Assembly (NCBI RefSeq): GCF_031834615.1 | Contig: NZ_CP115543.1 | Coordinates: 507,001 to 571,000 of the forward strand | Direction of reading: 5' to 3' | DNA: 64,000 nt | DNA from: Stenotrophomonas aracearum | Lineage (GTDB): Bacteria > Pseudomonadota > Gammaproteobacteria > Xanthomonadales > Xanthomonadaceae | Shown: positions 18,041 through 25,446 of the stretch, one piece after another | How the letters are laid out: each line of letters opens with the position of its first letter | Numbering within the stretch: the first letter of the stretch is position 1 | Notes under the pieces: model-generated | The model's database searches: none | Seen by the model: the letters and a program-made list of their open reading frames with translations, nothing else | What the model was told of the DNA's origin: nothing | Program-made: the position numbers and the translations under genes

Positions 18041-18232
18041 CTAGCTCCAGAACGTGTCCACTCGGCACAAGTCGATGTCCCGGCCGTAAGCCAGTGCAGC
18101 TTCCTTCGGCGGAAGATCTGCATACCAGCCAAGTTCTCCTTCATCCATGCCGGCCTCTTTATGGTTGATGGCAAAAAAGACAAGCATCGCTGCATCGAAG
18201 TCGCGCAGCCAATCACTATCGATACGTTCCAA
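18041..18232 (-). CDS. small orphan protein, paralogue of 23730-23945
   Basis: About 63 residues, acidic, with the core RIDSDWLRDFDAAMLVFFAIN and LPPKEAALAYGRDIDL. The protein at 23730-23945 has the same layout (KIDADWLEELNDAMRSLFAI, LEPREAAVAIGNDYDL), so the two are clear paralogues. I set the start at TTG 18232, because the homologue begins there; GTG 18271 and TTG 18313 are in frame. No membrane segment or known motif is present. Function unknown; the patchy family and the location suggest an accessory gene. Confidence 0.5.
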   Translation of the reverse strand: MERIDSDWLRDFDAAMLVFFAINHKEAGMDEGELGWYADLPPKEAALAYGRDIDLCRVDTFWS

Positions 18233-18442
18233 CTGCTTCTTTCCGTCAAAGGGGGCGCAGATTACGTGCACTCCATCCCATAACCTGCGACCACATAGAG
18301 CCGCTTGCGACAACGGTAGGCAACGCCTACCGATTCGCCGAAATCAACAGAAACAAACGAATGTTCCTTCCTTGGCGAGTGGTGCATGGTCGTCACCGGA
18401 GCGTAGAAACTCTTCTGGCTAGACTATGTTGGACGTCCCTGT

Positions 18443-18521
18443 GTCGGGAGGGTGGCTAATACAACACCTCCTGAGGAAATACGCCCGCCGCATCTAGCCA
18501 GACGGTTTCTAACCTCCCGAC
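18443..18521 (-). ncRNA. candidate antisense RNA / structured leader of the SymE-like gene
   Basis: GTCGGGAGG (18443-18451) pairs with CCTCCCGAC (18513-18521), and TGGCTA (18453-18458) pairs with TAGCCA (18495-18500), giving a long interrupted stem about 45 bases before the toxin start. The position and the minus-strand motif GGTTAGAAACCGTC recall antisense RNAs of type I toxin systems in Xanthomonads (ptaRNA1-like, SymR-like). No covariance search was possible. Confidence 0.35.
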
Positions 18522-18565
18522 TCCCTCTCCATCCCGGCGAGGGCGATCCTTACTGGAGGTCCAAC

Positions 18566-18916
18566 ATGTACACCCACTGGGACGACACGCCGTACGACGA
18601 ACTCCCTTCCCAACCCACCCCCAAGCGCCCCGCAAGCGCTGCCGGCGCAGCTTCAACACCCACACCACCCCCAGACTTCGCAGAAGACGCCAAGATCCCC
18701 TTCATGAAGCTCCAGGGCCGCTGGCTTCGCCAGATGGGCTTCAACGTGGGTTCCAAGCTCCAGATCGACGCAGCAGAAGGTGTCATCACCATCTCCATCA
18801 TCGGCCGCCCCATCCTGCCTTACCCCGGCGTGCCCAGGAGCCTGCAGCGCCAGATCCACCACGCGGTCGTTGAGGCCGACACGCGCCAGCCGATTCTCAG
18901 CGGAGATCCGCGATGA
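18566..18916 (+). CDS. SymE-family type I toxin-like protein
   Basis: A 116-residue protein whose C-terminal half matches the SymE toxin domain: IPFMKLQGRWLRQMGFNVGS, then KLQIDAAEGVITISII. SymE has an AbrB-like fold, is SOS-induced in E. coli and condenses or cleaves nucleic acids; translation is blocked by the antisense RNA SymR. The N-terminal 50 residues are Pro/Ala-rich and unstructured. TGGAGG upstream of ATG 18566 is an excellent ribosome site. Its stop overlaps the next start (ATGA), and an inverted-repeat leader lies upstream, so RNA control is plausible. Confidence 0.82.
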   Translation: MYTHWDDTPYDELPSQPTPKRPASAAGAASTPTPPPDFAEDAKIPFMKLQGRWLRQMGFNVGSKLQIDAAEGVITISIIGRPILPYPGVPRSLQRQIHHAVVEADTRQPILSGDPR

Positions 18917-19134
18917 AAAAGCGCGTGGTGATGAAGGTGAAGGTGGCTGACAGCCTGCGCCACCACTTCCAGGCGGCGGCGTGGCGAACCAACCAGACGC
19001 CTTCGTACCTGCTGCGGAAGATGATGATGGGCTACGTGTGGCTGGCGAACGAACCGAAGTCCATCGACCTCACCGTGGTGAGCAACTCGTACAAGTATGC
19101 GGAGGGCATGGATGCGCCTGACGAGCAGCCGTAG
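18913..19134 (+). CDS. small ribbon-helix-helix-like protein coupled to symE
   Basis: A 73-residue basic protein. The layout is one beta strand (KKRVVMKVKVAD) and two helices (SLRHHFQAAAWRTN, PSYLLRKMMMGYVWLA), which is that of ribbon-helix-helix DNA-binding proteins. The ATGA overlap with the SymE-like gene implies translational coupling. It could be a transcriptional repressor or a protein antitoxin of the unit, which would be unusual for SymE. I have no named family. A strong terminator follows. Confidence 0.65.
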   Translation: MKKRVVMKVKVADSLRHHFQAAAWRTNQTPSYLLRKMMMGYVWLANEPKSIDLTVVSNSYKYAEGMDAPDEQP

Positions 19135-19140
19135 GTTGCA

Positions 19141-19168
19141 AAGGGCCGGGGTGGTGTCCCCGGCCCTT
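19141..19168. terminator. bidirectional terminator at the right end of the island
   Basis: AAGGGCCGGGG, loop TGGTGT, CCCCGGCCCTT: an 11-bp perfect stem between the small gene at 18913 and the convergent NYN gene. Confidence 0.8.
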
Positions 19169-19173
19169 GTCGT

Positions 19174-19953
19174 TCAGGCCTCGGTCTTGGGCGCCAGGCT
19201 CACCGACCACTGGCCACTTTCTTCCTCATGCGGGGTGAGCAGGTCGTAGGTCTTCACCATGCTCAGCAGCCCGGAATGGCCGTAGACGGTGGGGCTGAAG
19301 GCCGGGTCGGCACGCTTGAGGTACTGGCCCAGTGCGTTCAGGGTGACCCTGCCGTCCGGGGTGGACGAGGCCAGCAGCGCAACGGCCTCCACCAGGAACC
19401 GAGGGCGGCGCTTGGGTAGCGGGCCGTTGGCGGCGGGCTTGGCTTCCGGCTTCGGAGTGGCGGCCGCCGGCTTGGCTTCCGGGGTGTCCACGTCCTTGGT
19501 CTTGGCGTCGTTGTCTACCTCGGGCACCCATTCGAAGAACCGGTCGCAGGCGTTGCGCAGGGCGTCCGGGGTTTTGGCTTCGCCCACGATGTAGACGTTG
19601 GCGCCGCGCTCGCGCAGCTTGCGGCAGAGGTAGGCGAAGTCGCTGTCGCTGGTTACCAGGCAGAAGGTGTCGGCACGCTTGTCGAACAGCGTTTCCAGGG
19701 CGTCCAGTGCCAGGGCGATGTCGGAGGTGTTCTTCTTGGAGGCGTACTGGAACTGCAGGCAGGGGGTGAAGGCCTGGCGGACCAGTGCCTGTTCCCAGCT
19801 CTTGCCCAGCGTGTTGGTGTTGCCGTAGCCCCTGCGCACGGTGACCCGGCCGGCCTGTGCGGCCATGCGCAGCGCGAAGTCCACGATGTCCGGCGGCACG
19901 TTGTCGCAGTCGATCAGGATGGCAACAGCGGTTTCCTGGGAGGGGTGTGCCAT
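19174..19953 (-). CDS. NYN-domain putative ribonuclease with LOTUS (OST-HTH) domain
   Basis: A 259-residue protein. The N-terminal NYN (PIN-like) nuclease domain, residues 8-140, has the acidic catalytic set in AILIDCDNVPP, KNTSDIALALDAL and LVTSDSDFAYLCRKLRERG. A Lys/Pro/Ala-rich linker follows. A C-terminal OST-HTH/LOTUS domain begins near RPRFLVEAVALLASST and ends at DLLTP; in eukaryotes and bacteria this domain binds RNA, including G-quadruplexes. Proteins of this architecture are presumed RNA-processing enzymes. It is monocistronic and ends at the shared terminator. Confidence 0.85.
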   Translation of the reverse strand: MAHPSQETAVAILIDCDNVPPDIVDFALRMAAQAGRVTVRRGYGNTNTLGKSWEQALVRQAFTPCLQFQYASKKNTSDIALALDALETLFDKRADTFCLVTSDSDFAYLCRKLRERGANVYIVGEAKTPDALRNACDRFFEWVPEVDNDAKTKDVDTPEAKPAAATPKPEAKPAANGPLPKRRPRFLVEAVALLASSTPDGRVTLNALGQYLKRADPAFSPTVYGHSGLLSMVKTYDLLTPHEEESGQWSVSLAPKTEA

Positions 19954-20104
19954 TGCGGTTCCTTGTCTTGGCGGGGGCGGGTGGGGCGGTTGGGGGAACT
20001 ATAGGCAATCTGGATCCGGTCTGTTGGGCGTGGGGTCGCATGCCCCTCTATTGCCAGCCCGATACCGCTCACGCATGCTGCGGAACTCAAAGGGAGCTTG
20101 AGTC

Positions 20105-21037
20105 ATGGCGAAAGGAAGGGCCGTTCTGATAGGGGTGACGGCGGTCGCTGCGATCGCAGGGTTCGTCGCCTGGAAGTACTCGCCTGCTCCGCTGCCGGAT
20201 GTCGCGGGTGAGGCCGCCTACGACTACCCGGCACCGTCCCCGCCTGCTGGGCCGCGCATGGTGCTCCCAGTTGTTGCATTGGAACCCTCTGCCTTGGAAA
20301 AGAAGGCGGTGGCCTTCCAGGACCTGAAGTCTCGCGCCGAACGTGGCGAGCGCGCTGCCCAGCGGGAGCTGGCCGATACCTACGCAACCTGCTTCAGTGC
20401 CAGGCGCACGGCAGATGAGGTGGCGCAGGGCGATGTGCCCGTGCTGTTGTCCATTTCCCCGCCGGACGCGGTCGCGGTAGCGCTGCAGATCGTGGCGAGG
20501 CGTGTCGCAGAGTGCCAGGCCGTCGACGGTGGCAATGTATTCCCGTTGATCGACAAGTGGTACGGGGAGGCCGCCCGGCAAGGAGACCTGTTGGCGCAGA
20601 TGGCGCTCATCGGCAGAGGCGAGCCCATCCCAGATCCGGCTGCCGCCACCCGACTTGTCCAGCGGGTCATTGCCTCGAACGATCCGGAGGCTGCGTTCAA
20701 CATGGGGCAGCTCATCCTGCGCGGGCATCCACGTACCGAGACGTTGAAGTACGACAAGTACCTGGAGGGTCCCATCTCATCGGTTGCATGGGAGATCACC
20801 GCCTGCCGGATGAGGCTCGACTGCGGTCCTGGAAGCACCGTGATGGAGGACGCGTGCCTGTTCTCCGGCAGATGCGCTGACCATACGTACGAAGAGCTCG
20901 CACGCTCCTCCTATGTGCCGCCAGCGGAGTCTGAGTCACTGGATCAACAGATCGAAGCGATCACGCGCCTGTTCAAGGAGCAGTGCATCCCGCCGCAGAC
21001 CGAGCGCGATGGCGTCTGTTCGTTGCGGGTAGAGTGA
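20105..21037 (+). CDS. membrane-anchored Sel1-like protein, paralogue 1 of 3
   Basis: A 310-residue protein with one N-terminal membrane anchor (AVLIGVTAVAAIAGFVAW) and a periplasmic helical body with Sel1/TPR-like repeats: AFQDLKSRAERGERAAQRELADTY, then WYGEAARQGDLLAQMAL, then VIASNDPEAAFNMGQLIL. It shares with the next two genes the ITACRMRLDCGP box, whose two cysteines probably form a disulfide. It is the most divergent of the three. Function unknown; Sel1-like repeats usually mediate protein contacts. The next paralogue starts 24 bases downstream. Confidence 0.7.
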   Translation: MAKGRAVLIGVTAVAAIAGFVAWKYSPAPLPDVAGEAAYDYPAPSPPAGPRMVLPVVALEPSALEKKAVAFQDLKSRAERGERAAQRELADTYATCFSARRTADEVAQGDVPVLLSISPPDAVAVALQIVARRVAECQAVDGGNVFPLIDKWYGEAARQGDLLAQMALIGRGEPIPDPAAATRLVQRVIASNDPEAAFNMGQLILRGHPRTETLKYDKYLEGPISSVAWEITACRMRLDCGPGSTVMEDACLFSGRCADHTYEELARSSYVPPAESESLDQQIEAITRLFKEQCIPPQTERDGVCSLRVE

Positions 21038-21061
21038 CTGGGTCAAAAAGGGACGTGCATC

Positions 21062-21952
21062 GTGGCGATGAGAGCAGGGGTGTGGCTGGGGGCGGGCGTA
21101 TTGGCTGTGCTGGTGGCCCTGGTGCTGTGGCGTCACGTGCCTGCGGCGCAGAGTGGGGTGCTTGGAACGGACGATGCGCGTGCGCAGGCCTCGCGTGCCG
21201 AGGCGTTGCCCAGTGCTGCATCCGGCGCCCGGCGACCTCAAGCGTCGCTTGCACAGGAACACCGGGTGCAGGAGTTCCAGGCCCTGAAGCAGCGCGCAGA
21301 AGCGGGTGACCGGGTGGCCCAGCGATTGCTGGCCGAGATCTATTCCGACTGTTTGGTCGTCAACCAGCGTCGCGACGCGTTCATCAGCATTCTGGACGCG
21401 AGGAAGCGCCGGCTCAGTGATAAGAGCTACATACGCTTTCTGGAGCAGGCAACGCGCGAACGCATTGCAACGTGCGACGCGGCGGATGGCGGCGGCCAGT
21501 GGGATATGGGCCCATACAACCACTGGTACACCGAAGCCGCCAAGCGTGGCGACCTGGCAGCCCGCGCATTGATGCGCCCGCAGGAGCTGACGCGTTATGA
21601 CCCTGCTGAGACTGTGCGGCTTCTGGAAGAGGTGCTTGCCTCTGGTGATCCTGCGGCCGTCTTCTACTTTGGAATCACGCTTCTGAGGGATGACGCCGTG
21701 ACCCCCGGCGATCCTACCGAAGCGCTAACGTCCGGAGCCCTTGCCAGCTGGTCATGGATGGTGGCGGCTTGCCGCATGGGTTACGACTGCGGGCCAACCA
21801 GCAGGGTGATGGTGAATTTTTGCCTTGATATGGATGGTTGTACTGGCGAGGACATGGAAACCCATGTTCGGAGGCGGCAGCCTACCGATGCCGAGCGGGG
21901 GGAGCTGGAACGCAGGGTGGGGGAGATTCTGGGGCTGATCAAGGGCCAGTGA
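21062..21952 (+). CDS. membrane-anchored Sel1-like protein, paralogue 2 of 3
   Basis: A 296-residue protein with an N-terminal anchor (VWLGAGVLAVLVALVLW) and Sel1-like repeats (EFQALKQRAEAGDRVAQRLL, WYTEAAKRGDLAARALM, VLASGDPAAVFYFGITLL). The shared MVAACRMGYDCGP box and a second cysteine pair near MVNFCLDMDGC are present. The start is GTG 21062 or ATG 21068, both in frame and two codons apart. It is the closest relative of the third paralogue. A tandem duplication is evident; function unknown. Confidence 0.7.
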   Translation: MAMRAGVWLGAGVLAVLVALVLWRHVPAAQSGVLGTDDARAQASRAEALPSAASGARRPQASLAQEHRVQEFQALKQRAEAGDRVAQRLLAEIYSDCLVVNQRRDAFISILDARKRRLSDKSYIRFLEQATRERIATCDAADGGGQWDMGPYNHWYTEAAKRGDLAARALMRPQELTRYDPAETVRLLEEVLASGDPAAVFYFGITLLRDDAVTPGDPTEALTSGALASWSWMVAACRMGYDCGPTSRVMVNFCLDMDGCTGEDMETHVRRRQPTDAERGELERRVGEILGLIKGQ

Positions 21953-22003
21953 GTTCGCGCTTCTGGCGGTTACACTCGCGTTGAGCACAGGGGGAGTGGC
22001 TGT

Positions 22004-22915
22004 ATGACAAAGGGACTTGATGCCAGGAGCAGGGGGGCTTGGGTCTGGCTTGGAGTAGGGGTGGTTGCCGTCCTGGTGGGTTTTGTCTTGTGGCCGAACG
22101 TTCCGGGGGCGCCCGTAGAGTCGCCAAGTGTGGCCGTCAAGGCAGCGCAGCAATCAGCCAGCTCCGACGCCCGGGCCGACGGAGCTCTTAGCCACACCAC
22201 CAAAGTTAGTTCCGCAGAATCAGCAAGAGTGAAGGGCTTCGAGGACCTCAAGCGACGCGCGAAGGCCGGCGATGCCGTGGCCCAGCGTCTGCTGGCAGAT
22301 ACCTATGACGCCTGCTTCTTCGTCAACCTCGACCGGGAAGCCTTCATCAAAGGCCTCGACTTCAATAGAACGACGATGAGAGACCCGACGCACCTGCCGT
22401 TCCTCGAGCAGATGGCAACCGAACGTCTCGCAAAATGCGGTGCGGTGGAGGGTGGCGCCATCGTGCCGATGCAGATCATTCGGGGTTGGTACGCCCAGGC
22501 CGCCGAGAACGGGGACCTGGCGGCGCGGCTGACGGACAACGCGCTCAGTCAGAGGAAGGTGGATGCGGCTGAAGCTGCCCAACTCCTTGAAGATGTGCTG
22601 GACTCCAATGATCCTGCTGCAGTGTTCGCGATGGGCAGCACGCTGGTAAACAACTACACGTTGACCCCTGGTGACCCGGCTGAGGGATTGATGACCGGGG
22701 AGCTCGCCAGTACAGCGTGGCAGGTGGCGGCCTGCCGCATGGGCTACGAGTGCGAGCCAACGGGCGTAATCATGGGAAACCTGTGCCTTCTGCAGAATGC
22801 TTGTGCGGGCGAAGACTACGAGGCGTACTTGATGCGGGAGTTGCGGAGCGATGCTCAGCGAGAACTACTGCAGCGCAGGGTTGCGGAGATTCTGCGGCTG
22901 GTGGAAGGACAATGA
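22004..22915 (+). CDS. membrane-anchored Sel1-like protein, paralogue 3 of 3
   Basis: A 303-residue protein with an N-terminal anchor (VWLGVGVVAVLVGFVLW) and Sel1-like helices (GFEDLKRRAKAGDAVAQRLL, WYAQAAENGDLAARL, VLDSNDPAAVFAMGSTL), then QVAACRMGYECEP with the conserved cysteines and GNLCLLQNAC. It closely follows paralogue 2 in sequence. Its stop overlaps the start of the small membrane gene at 22912 (ATGA). Three copies with diverged middle parts suggest selection for variation, but no partner or target is known. Confidence 0.7.
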   Translation: MTKGLDARSRGAWVWLGVGVVAVLVGFVLWPNVPGAPVESPSVAVKAAQQSASSDARADGALSHTTKVSSAESARVKGFEDLKRRAKAGDAVAQRLLADTYDACFFVNLDREAFIKGLDFNRTTMRDPTHLPFLEQMATERLAKCGAVEGGAIVPMQIIRGWYAQAAENGDLAARLTDNALSQRKVDAAEAAQLLEDVLDSNDPAAVFAMGSTLVNNYTLTPGDPAEGLMTGELASTAWQVAACRMGYECEPTGVIMGNLCLLQNACAGEDYEAYLMRELRSDAQRELLQRRVAEILRLVEGQ

Positions 22916-23103
22916 CGAGGCGAGTGATCAAGATCATGAATAAGGAAATTTCGAGCAAGGCGGAAGGCACCAGGTACTACACGTTCCGGATCAAGAAGCG
23001 CGACGTACATGGTCTCGCACTGGTGCTGTCCTTTTGGTTCCTTTGGAGCGAAGGCGCAGAGATCGCCAAGTTGTTCGGCACCCTCTTCGAAGCGATCAAG
23101 TAG
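22912..23103 (+). CDS. small membrane protein coupled to paralogue 3
   Basis: A 63-residue protein with a basic N-terminal half (TRRVIKIMNKEISSKAEGT, FRIKKRDVHG) and one hydrophobic segment (LALVLSFWFLW). ATG 22912 overlaps the upstream stop by four bases, implying coupled translation; ATG 22936 is a second option. No family is recognised. Confidence 0.5.
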   Translation: MTRRVIKIMNKEISSKAEGTRYYTFRIKKRDVHGLALVLSFWFLWSEGAEIAKLFGTLFEAIK

Positions 23104-23162
23104 GCAGGTGCGACAGCCTTTCTTGAGCCTGCTACAAGCAGCGCGTAGAGTGCGATCAACAC

Positions 23163-23212
23163 ACCCGCGAAGCCTATGTCGCGCTCGACACGCTCAAATT
23201 TGCGGGTTTTTT
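23163..23212 (+). terminator. possible terminator after the Sel1-like operon
   Basis: ACCCGC at 23163 can pair with GCGGGT at 23202, followed by six T residues. The loop is long (about 33 bases), so strength is uncertain. It lies between convergent genes. Confidence 0.4.
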
Positions 23213-23213
23213 G

Positions 23214-23570
23214 CTACATGGCATCCGGAAGCACTTCAAGCGTAGTGCCCCTTTCCGCATCGGAACCGTAGCTCTCAGTTATGGTTGCACCGTCGCCCGA
23301 GTGAGCGAAATCACTAAGAAATGCTGGATTGAACGCATAGGCAGTATCGCCGTCGTCGCCGTACAGGGTGAAGTGGCGGCCGCCGGTCATTGCCAGAAAG
23401 GATGTCTTAACCCGGAACCTGAAACGAACTTGCGTTGCTGAGCGCTTGGCGACGTCAGCGCCGGAACGGGAGGAGAGAGTCTGCGTCACGCGAACGAGCT
23501 TTCCTTCGAGCGAAGCAAGAAACTCCCCCAGTGCAATTTCCTGTCTCAGTCGACTCGCTGGATCGGTCAT
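23214..23570 (-). CDS. hypothetical protein
   Basis: A 118-residue soluble protein with no signal peptide. An N-terminal helix (RLRQEIALGEFLASLEGKL) is followed by a beta-rich body (QVRFRFRVKTSFLAMTGGRHFTLY). ATG 23570 is the likely start; ATG 23645 is in frame but adds low-complexity sequence. No family is recognised. It shares its strand with the orphan gene at 23730 but is 159 bases away. Confidence 0.5.
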   Translation of the reverse strand: MTDPASRLRQEIALGEFLASLEGKLVRVTQTLSSRSGADVAKRSATQVRFRFRVKTSFLAMTGGRHFTLYGDDGDTAYAFNPAFLSDFAHSGDGATITESYGSDAERGTTLEVLPDAM

Positions 23571-23729
23571 GGTGTCTTCTGGTCCTTGATCTAAGCCCAG
23601 TATTGAAACGTGAGCACGCCGTTCTGCGCTCTGTCCCTGATTCATCTCGATATTAGAGTGGCCTGGAAGGGCCAACAAGTCAGCAACTGGCTGGGCATCG
23701 CATCTCCGCTTGTGCGTCGCCGAACTGAA

Positions 23730-23945
23730 TTAACTGTTCCACACCAACCCAGCCGGCGGCCAGATCGCCTCGCTGCGATCCAGATCGTAGTCATTCCCGA
23801 TCGCCACCGCCGCCTCCCGGGGCTCCAGGTCGTAGTAGCTGATCAACAGCCGCTGATCCAGTTCCGGGTCGTGCGCCTTGATGGCAAACAGGCTGCGCAT
23901 GGCGTCGTTGAGTTCTTCCAGCCAGTCGGCGTCGATCTTGTTCAT
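23730..23945 (-). CDS. small orphan protein, paralogue of 18041-18232
   Basis: A 71-residue acidic protein: KIDADWLEELNDAMRSLFAI, then LLISYYDLEPREAAVAIGNDYDLDRSEAIW. It matches the protein at 18041-18232 along nearly its whole length. A strong GGAGGA ribosome site precedes ATG 23945. No known motif. The presence of one copy inside and one outside the defence island suggests a small family of accessory genes. Confidence 0.6.
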   Translation of the reverse strand: MNKIDADWLEELNDAMRSLFAIKAHDPELDQRLLISYYDLEPREAAVAIGNDYDLDRSEAIWPPAGLVWNS

Positions 23946-24128
23946 GGTGTTCCTCCGAAGCGGGCTGCAGGATGGCGCAGGGCCGTCTCATAGGGTGGGA
24001 CGGGGCCGCGCCTGTTAAGATGTCCGGGCCAGCCAGCCTTCCCACGTGTTTCGACCGTGCGGTTGGCCGCTCCTCCCAGCGGCCACGCGAGCCAGGATCC
24101 TTCCTCTGCCTCTCACAAGGACGCTCGC

Positions 24129-25271
24129 ATGCACCCTCGTTCCCTGTTCCGTTCGGCCGCCCTGGCGCTGGCCGTCAGCCTGACCCTTGGCGCCCCGTCT
24201 GCCTTTGCCGCCGAAAAGGCCGGCACCACCGCCGCCGCTTCGTCCGTCCAGCGCACCGCCGTTGCGCAGGGCCTGTACGAGCTGGCCTTCAGCCCGACCC
24301 AGAATGCGCTGTTCGTGGCCTCCTCGGGCGGCTTCGGCGATGCCGCCGGCCCTTCCCAGGTGCTGCGCCTGAATCCGGATTCGCTGGCCGTTGAAGCCAA
24401 CATCCCGCTGGAGCGCAAGGCGTTCGGCGTGGTGCTGGACGACGCCCACAACCGCCTGTACGTGGGCAATACCGTGGACACCTCGGTGACCGTGGTGGAT
24501 ACCGCCACCAACAAGTCCGTCGGCATCGTGCAGCTGATGGAAAAGAAGGTGGGCAAGGACGGCAAGGCCGGCTACACCCACGACCTGCGCGAGCTGGTGG
24601 TGGATTCCCCGAACAACCGCCTGTACGTCACCGGCCACTCCGGCGAGGGCAGCGTGCTGTTCGTGGTGGATACGAAGACGCTGAAGCTCATCAACACCAT
24701 TCCGGGCCTGGGCAACGCCAAGGCGCCGGGGCTGACCTTGGACGCGGCCAACAAGCGCGTGCTCACCTCCAACCTGCTGGGTGAAGTGGTCACCGTGGGC
24801 ACCGAGAGCGGCAAGGTGGAGCAGCGCTTCAACATCAGCGCCGAGCAGCCGATGAACCTGGCCCTGGACCCGAGCGGCAAGCGCCTGTTCGTGACCGACC
24901 AGGGCCTGGAGATGATCCGCAAGTACCAGGGCAGCAGCATCCCGGGCTTCGCCTCCAAGCACCCGGGCCAGCGCGTGCTGGTACTGGACCCGACCACGGG
25001 CAAGGAACTGGCCAGCATCGCCACCGACGCCGGCCCGCTGGGGCTGCTGCTGGACGCGCCGCGCAAGCGCCTGTATGTGACCAACCGGGAAGCCGGTACG
25101 GTTACGGCGTATGACAGTGAGAGCTACAAGCAGGTGGGGGCGTATGACGTGCCGACCCACCCGAACAGCCTGGCGCTGGATGCGAAGAAGAACGTCCTGT
25201 ATGTGACCATCAAGAATGGGGACAAGGACGAGAAGGGGAGTGAGGAGTCTGTGGCGCGGATTGCGCTTTAA
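24129..25271 (+). CDS. YncE-like periplasmic beta-propeller protein
   Basis: A 380-residue protein with a signal peptide (SAALALAVSLTLGAPSAFAA) and a seven-bladed propeller of YVTN/YncE type. Repeated blade motifs are NRLYVGNTVDTSVTVVDTAT, NNRLYVTGHSGEGSVLFVVD, GKRLFVTDQ, RKRLYVTNREAGTVTAYD and KNVLYVTIKNGD. E. coli YncE is a periplasmic DNA-binding protein under Fur control next to the TonB receptor YncD. No receptor gene is adjacent here, so an iron link is only suggested by the family. A hairpin follows the stop. Confidence 0.85.
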   Translation: MHPRSLFRSAALALAVSLTLGAPSAFAAEKAGTTAAASSVQRTAVAQGLYELAFSPTQNALFVASSGGFGDAAGPSQVLRLNPDSLAVEANIPLERKAFGVVLDDAHNRLYVGNTVDTSVTVVDTATNKSVGIVQLMEKKVGKDGKAGYTHDLRELVVDSPNNRLYVTGHSGEGSVLFVVDTKTLKLINTIPGLGNAKAPGLTLDAANKRVLTSNLLGEVVTVGTESGKVEQRFNISAEQPMNLALDPSGKRLFVTDQGLEMIRKYQGSSIPGFASKHPGQRVLVLDPTTGKELASIATDAGPLGLLLDAPRKRLYVTNREAGTVTAYDSESYKQVGAYDVPTHPNSLALDAKKNVLYVTIKNGDKDEKGSEESVARIAL

Positions 25272-25286
25272 GAGTCAAGTGAGCCA

Positions 25287-25319
25287 GATGCCCGGTACCG
25301 TTGCCGGTATCCGGGCATC
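25287..25319 (+). terminator. hairpin after the YncE-like gene
   Basis: GATGCCCGGTACCG pairs with CGGTATCCGGGCATC with one bulged base. It lies 15 bases after the stop and is probably a terminator, though no long T tract follows. Confidence 0.6.
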
Positions 25320-25346
25320 GCCGGACAGGACACGCACGCCATACGC

Positions 25347-25370
25347 GTAGCAACACGCCATGCGTGTCCT
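25347..25370 (+). repeat. SMAG-like palindrome, with an outer inverted copy from 25327
   Basis: GTAG, then CAACACGCCATGCGTGTCCT, is the same family as the copies at 30868 and 33691. AGGACACGCA at 25327-25336 is an exact inverted match to TGCGTGTCCT at 25361-25370, so two half-elements face each other. Confidence 0.65.
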
Positions 25371-25390
25371 CGCGAACCAAACCACACTCA

Positions 25391-25443
25391 TAACATCAAA
25401 TTCGACCGTAACATTCGAAGTGTTACGGGAAAATCTGATGTTA
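25391..25443. repeat. nested inverted repeat (cruciform-like)
   Basis: The order is TAACATCA, 7 bases, CCGTAACA, 7 bases, TGTTACGG, 7 bases, TGATGTTA. Both arm pairs are perfect 8-mers with equal spacers. It ends four bases before the S41 peptidase stop codon and is AT-richer than its surroundings. It may be the terminator of the peptidase gene or a protein-binding site. Confidence 0.6.
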
Positions 25444-25446
25444 TGG

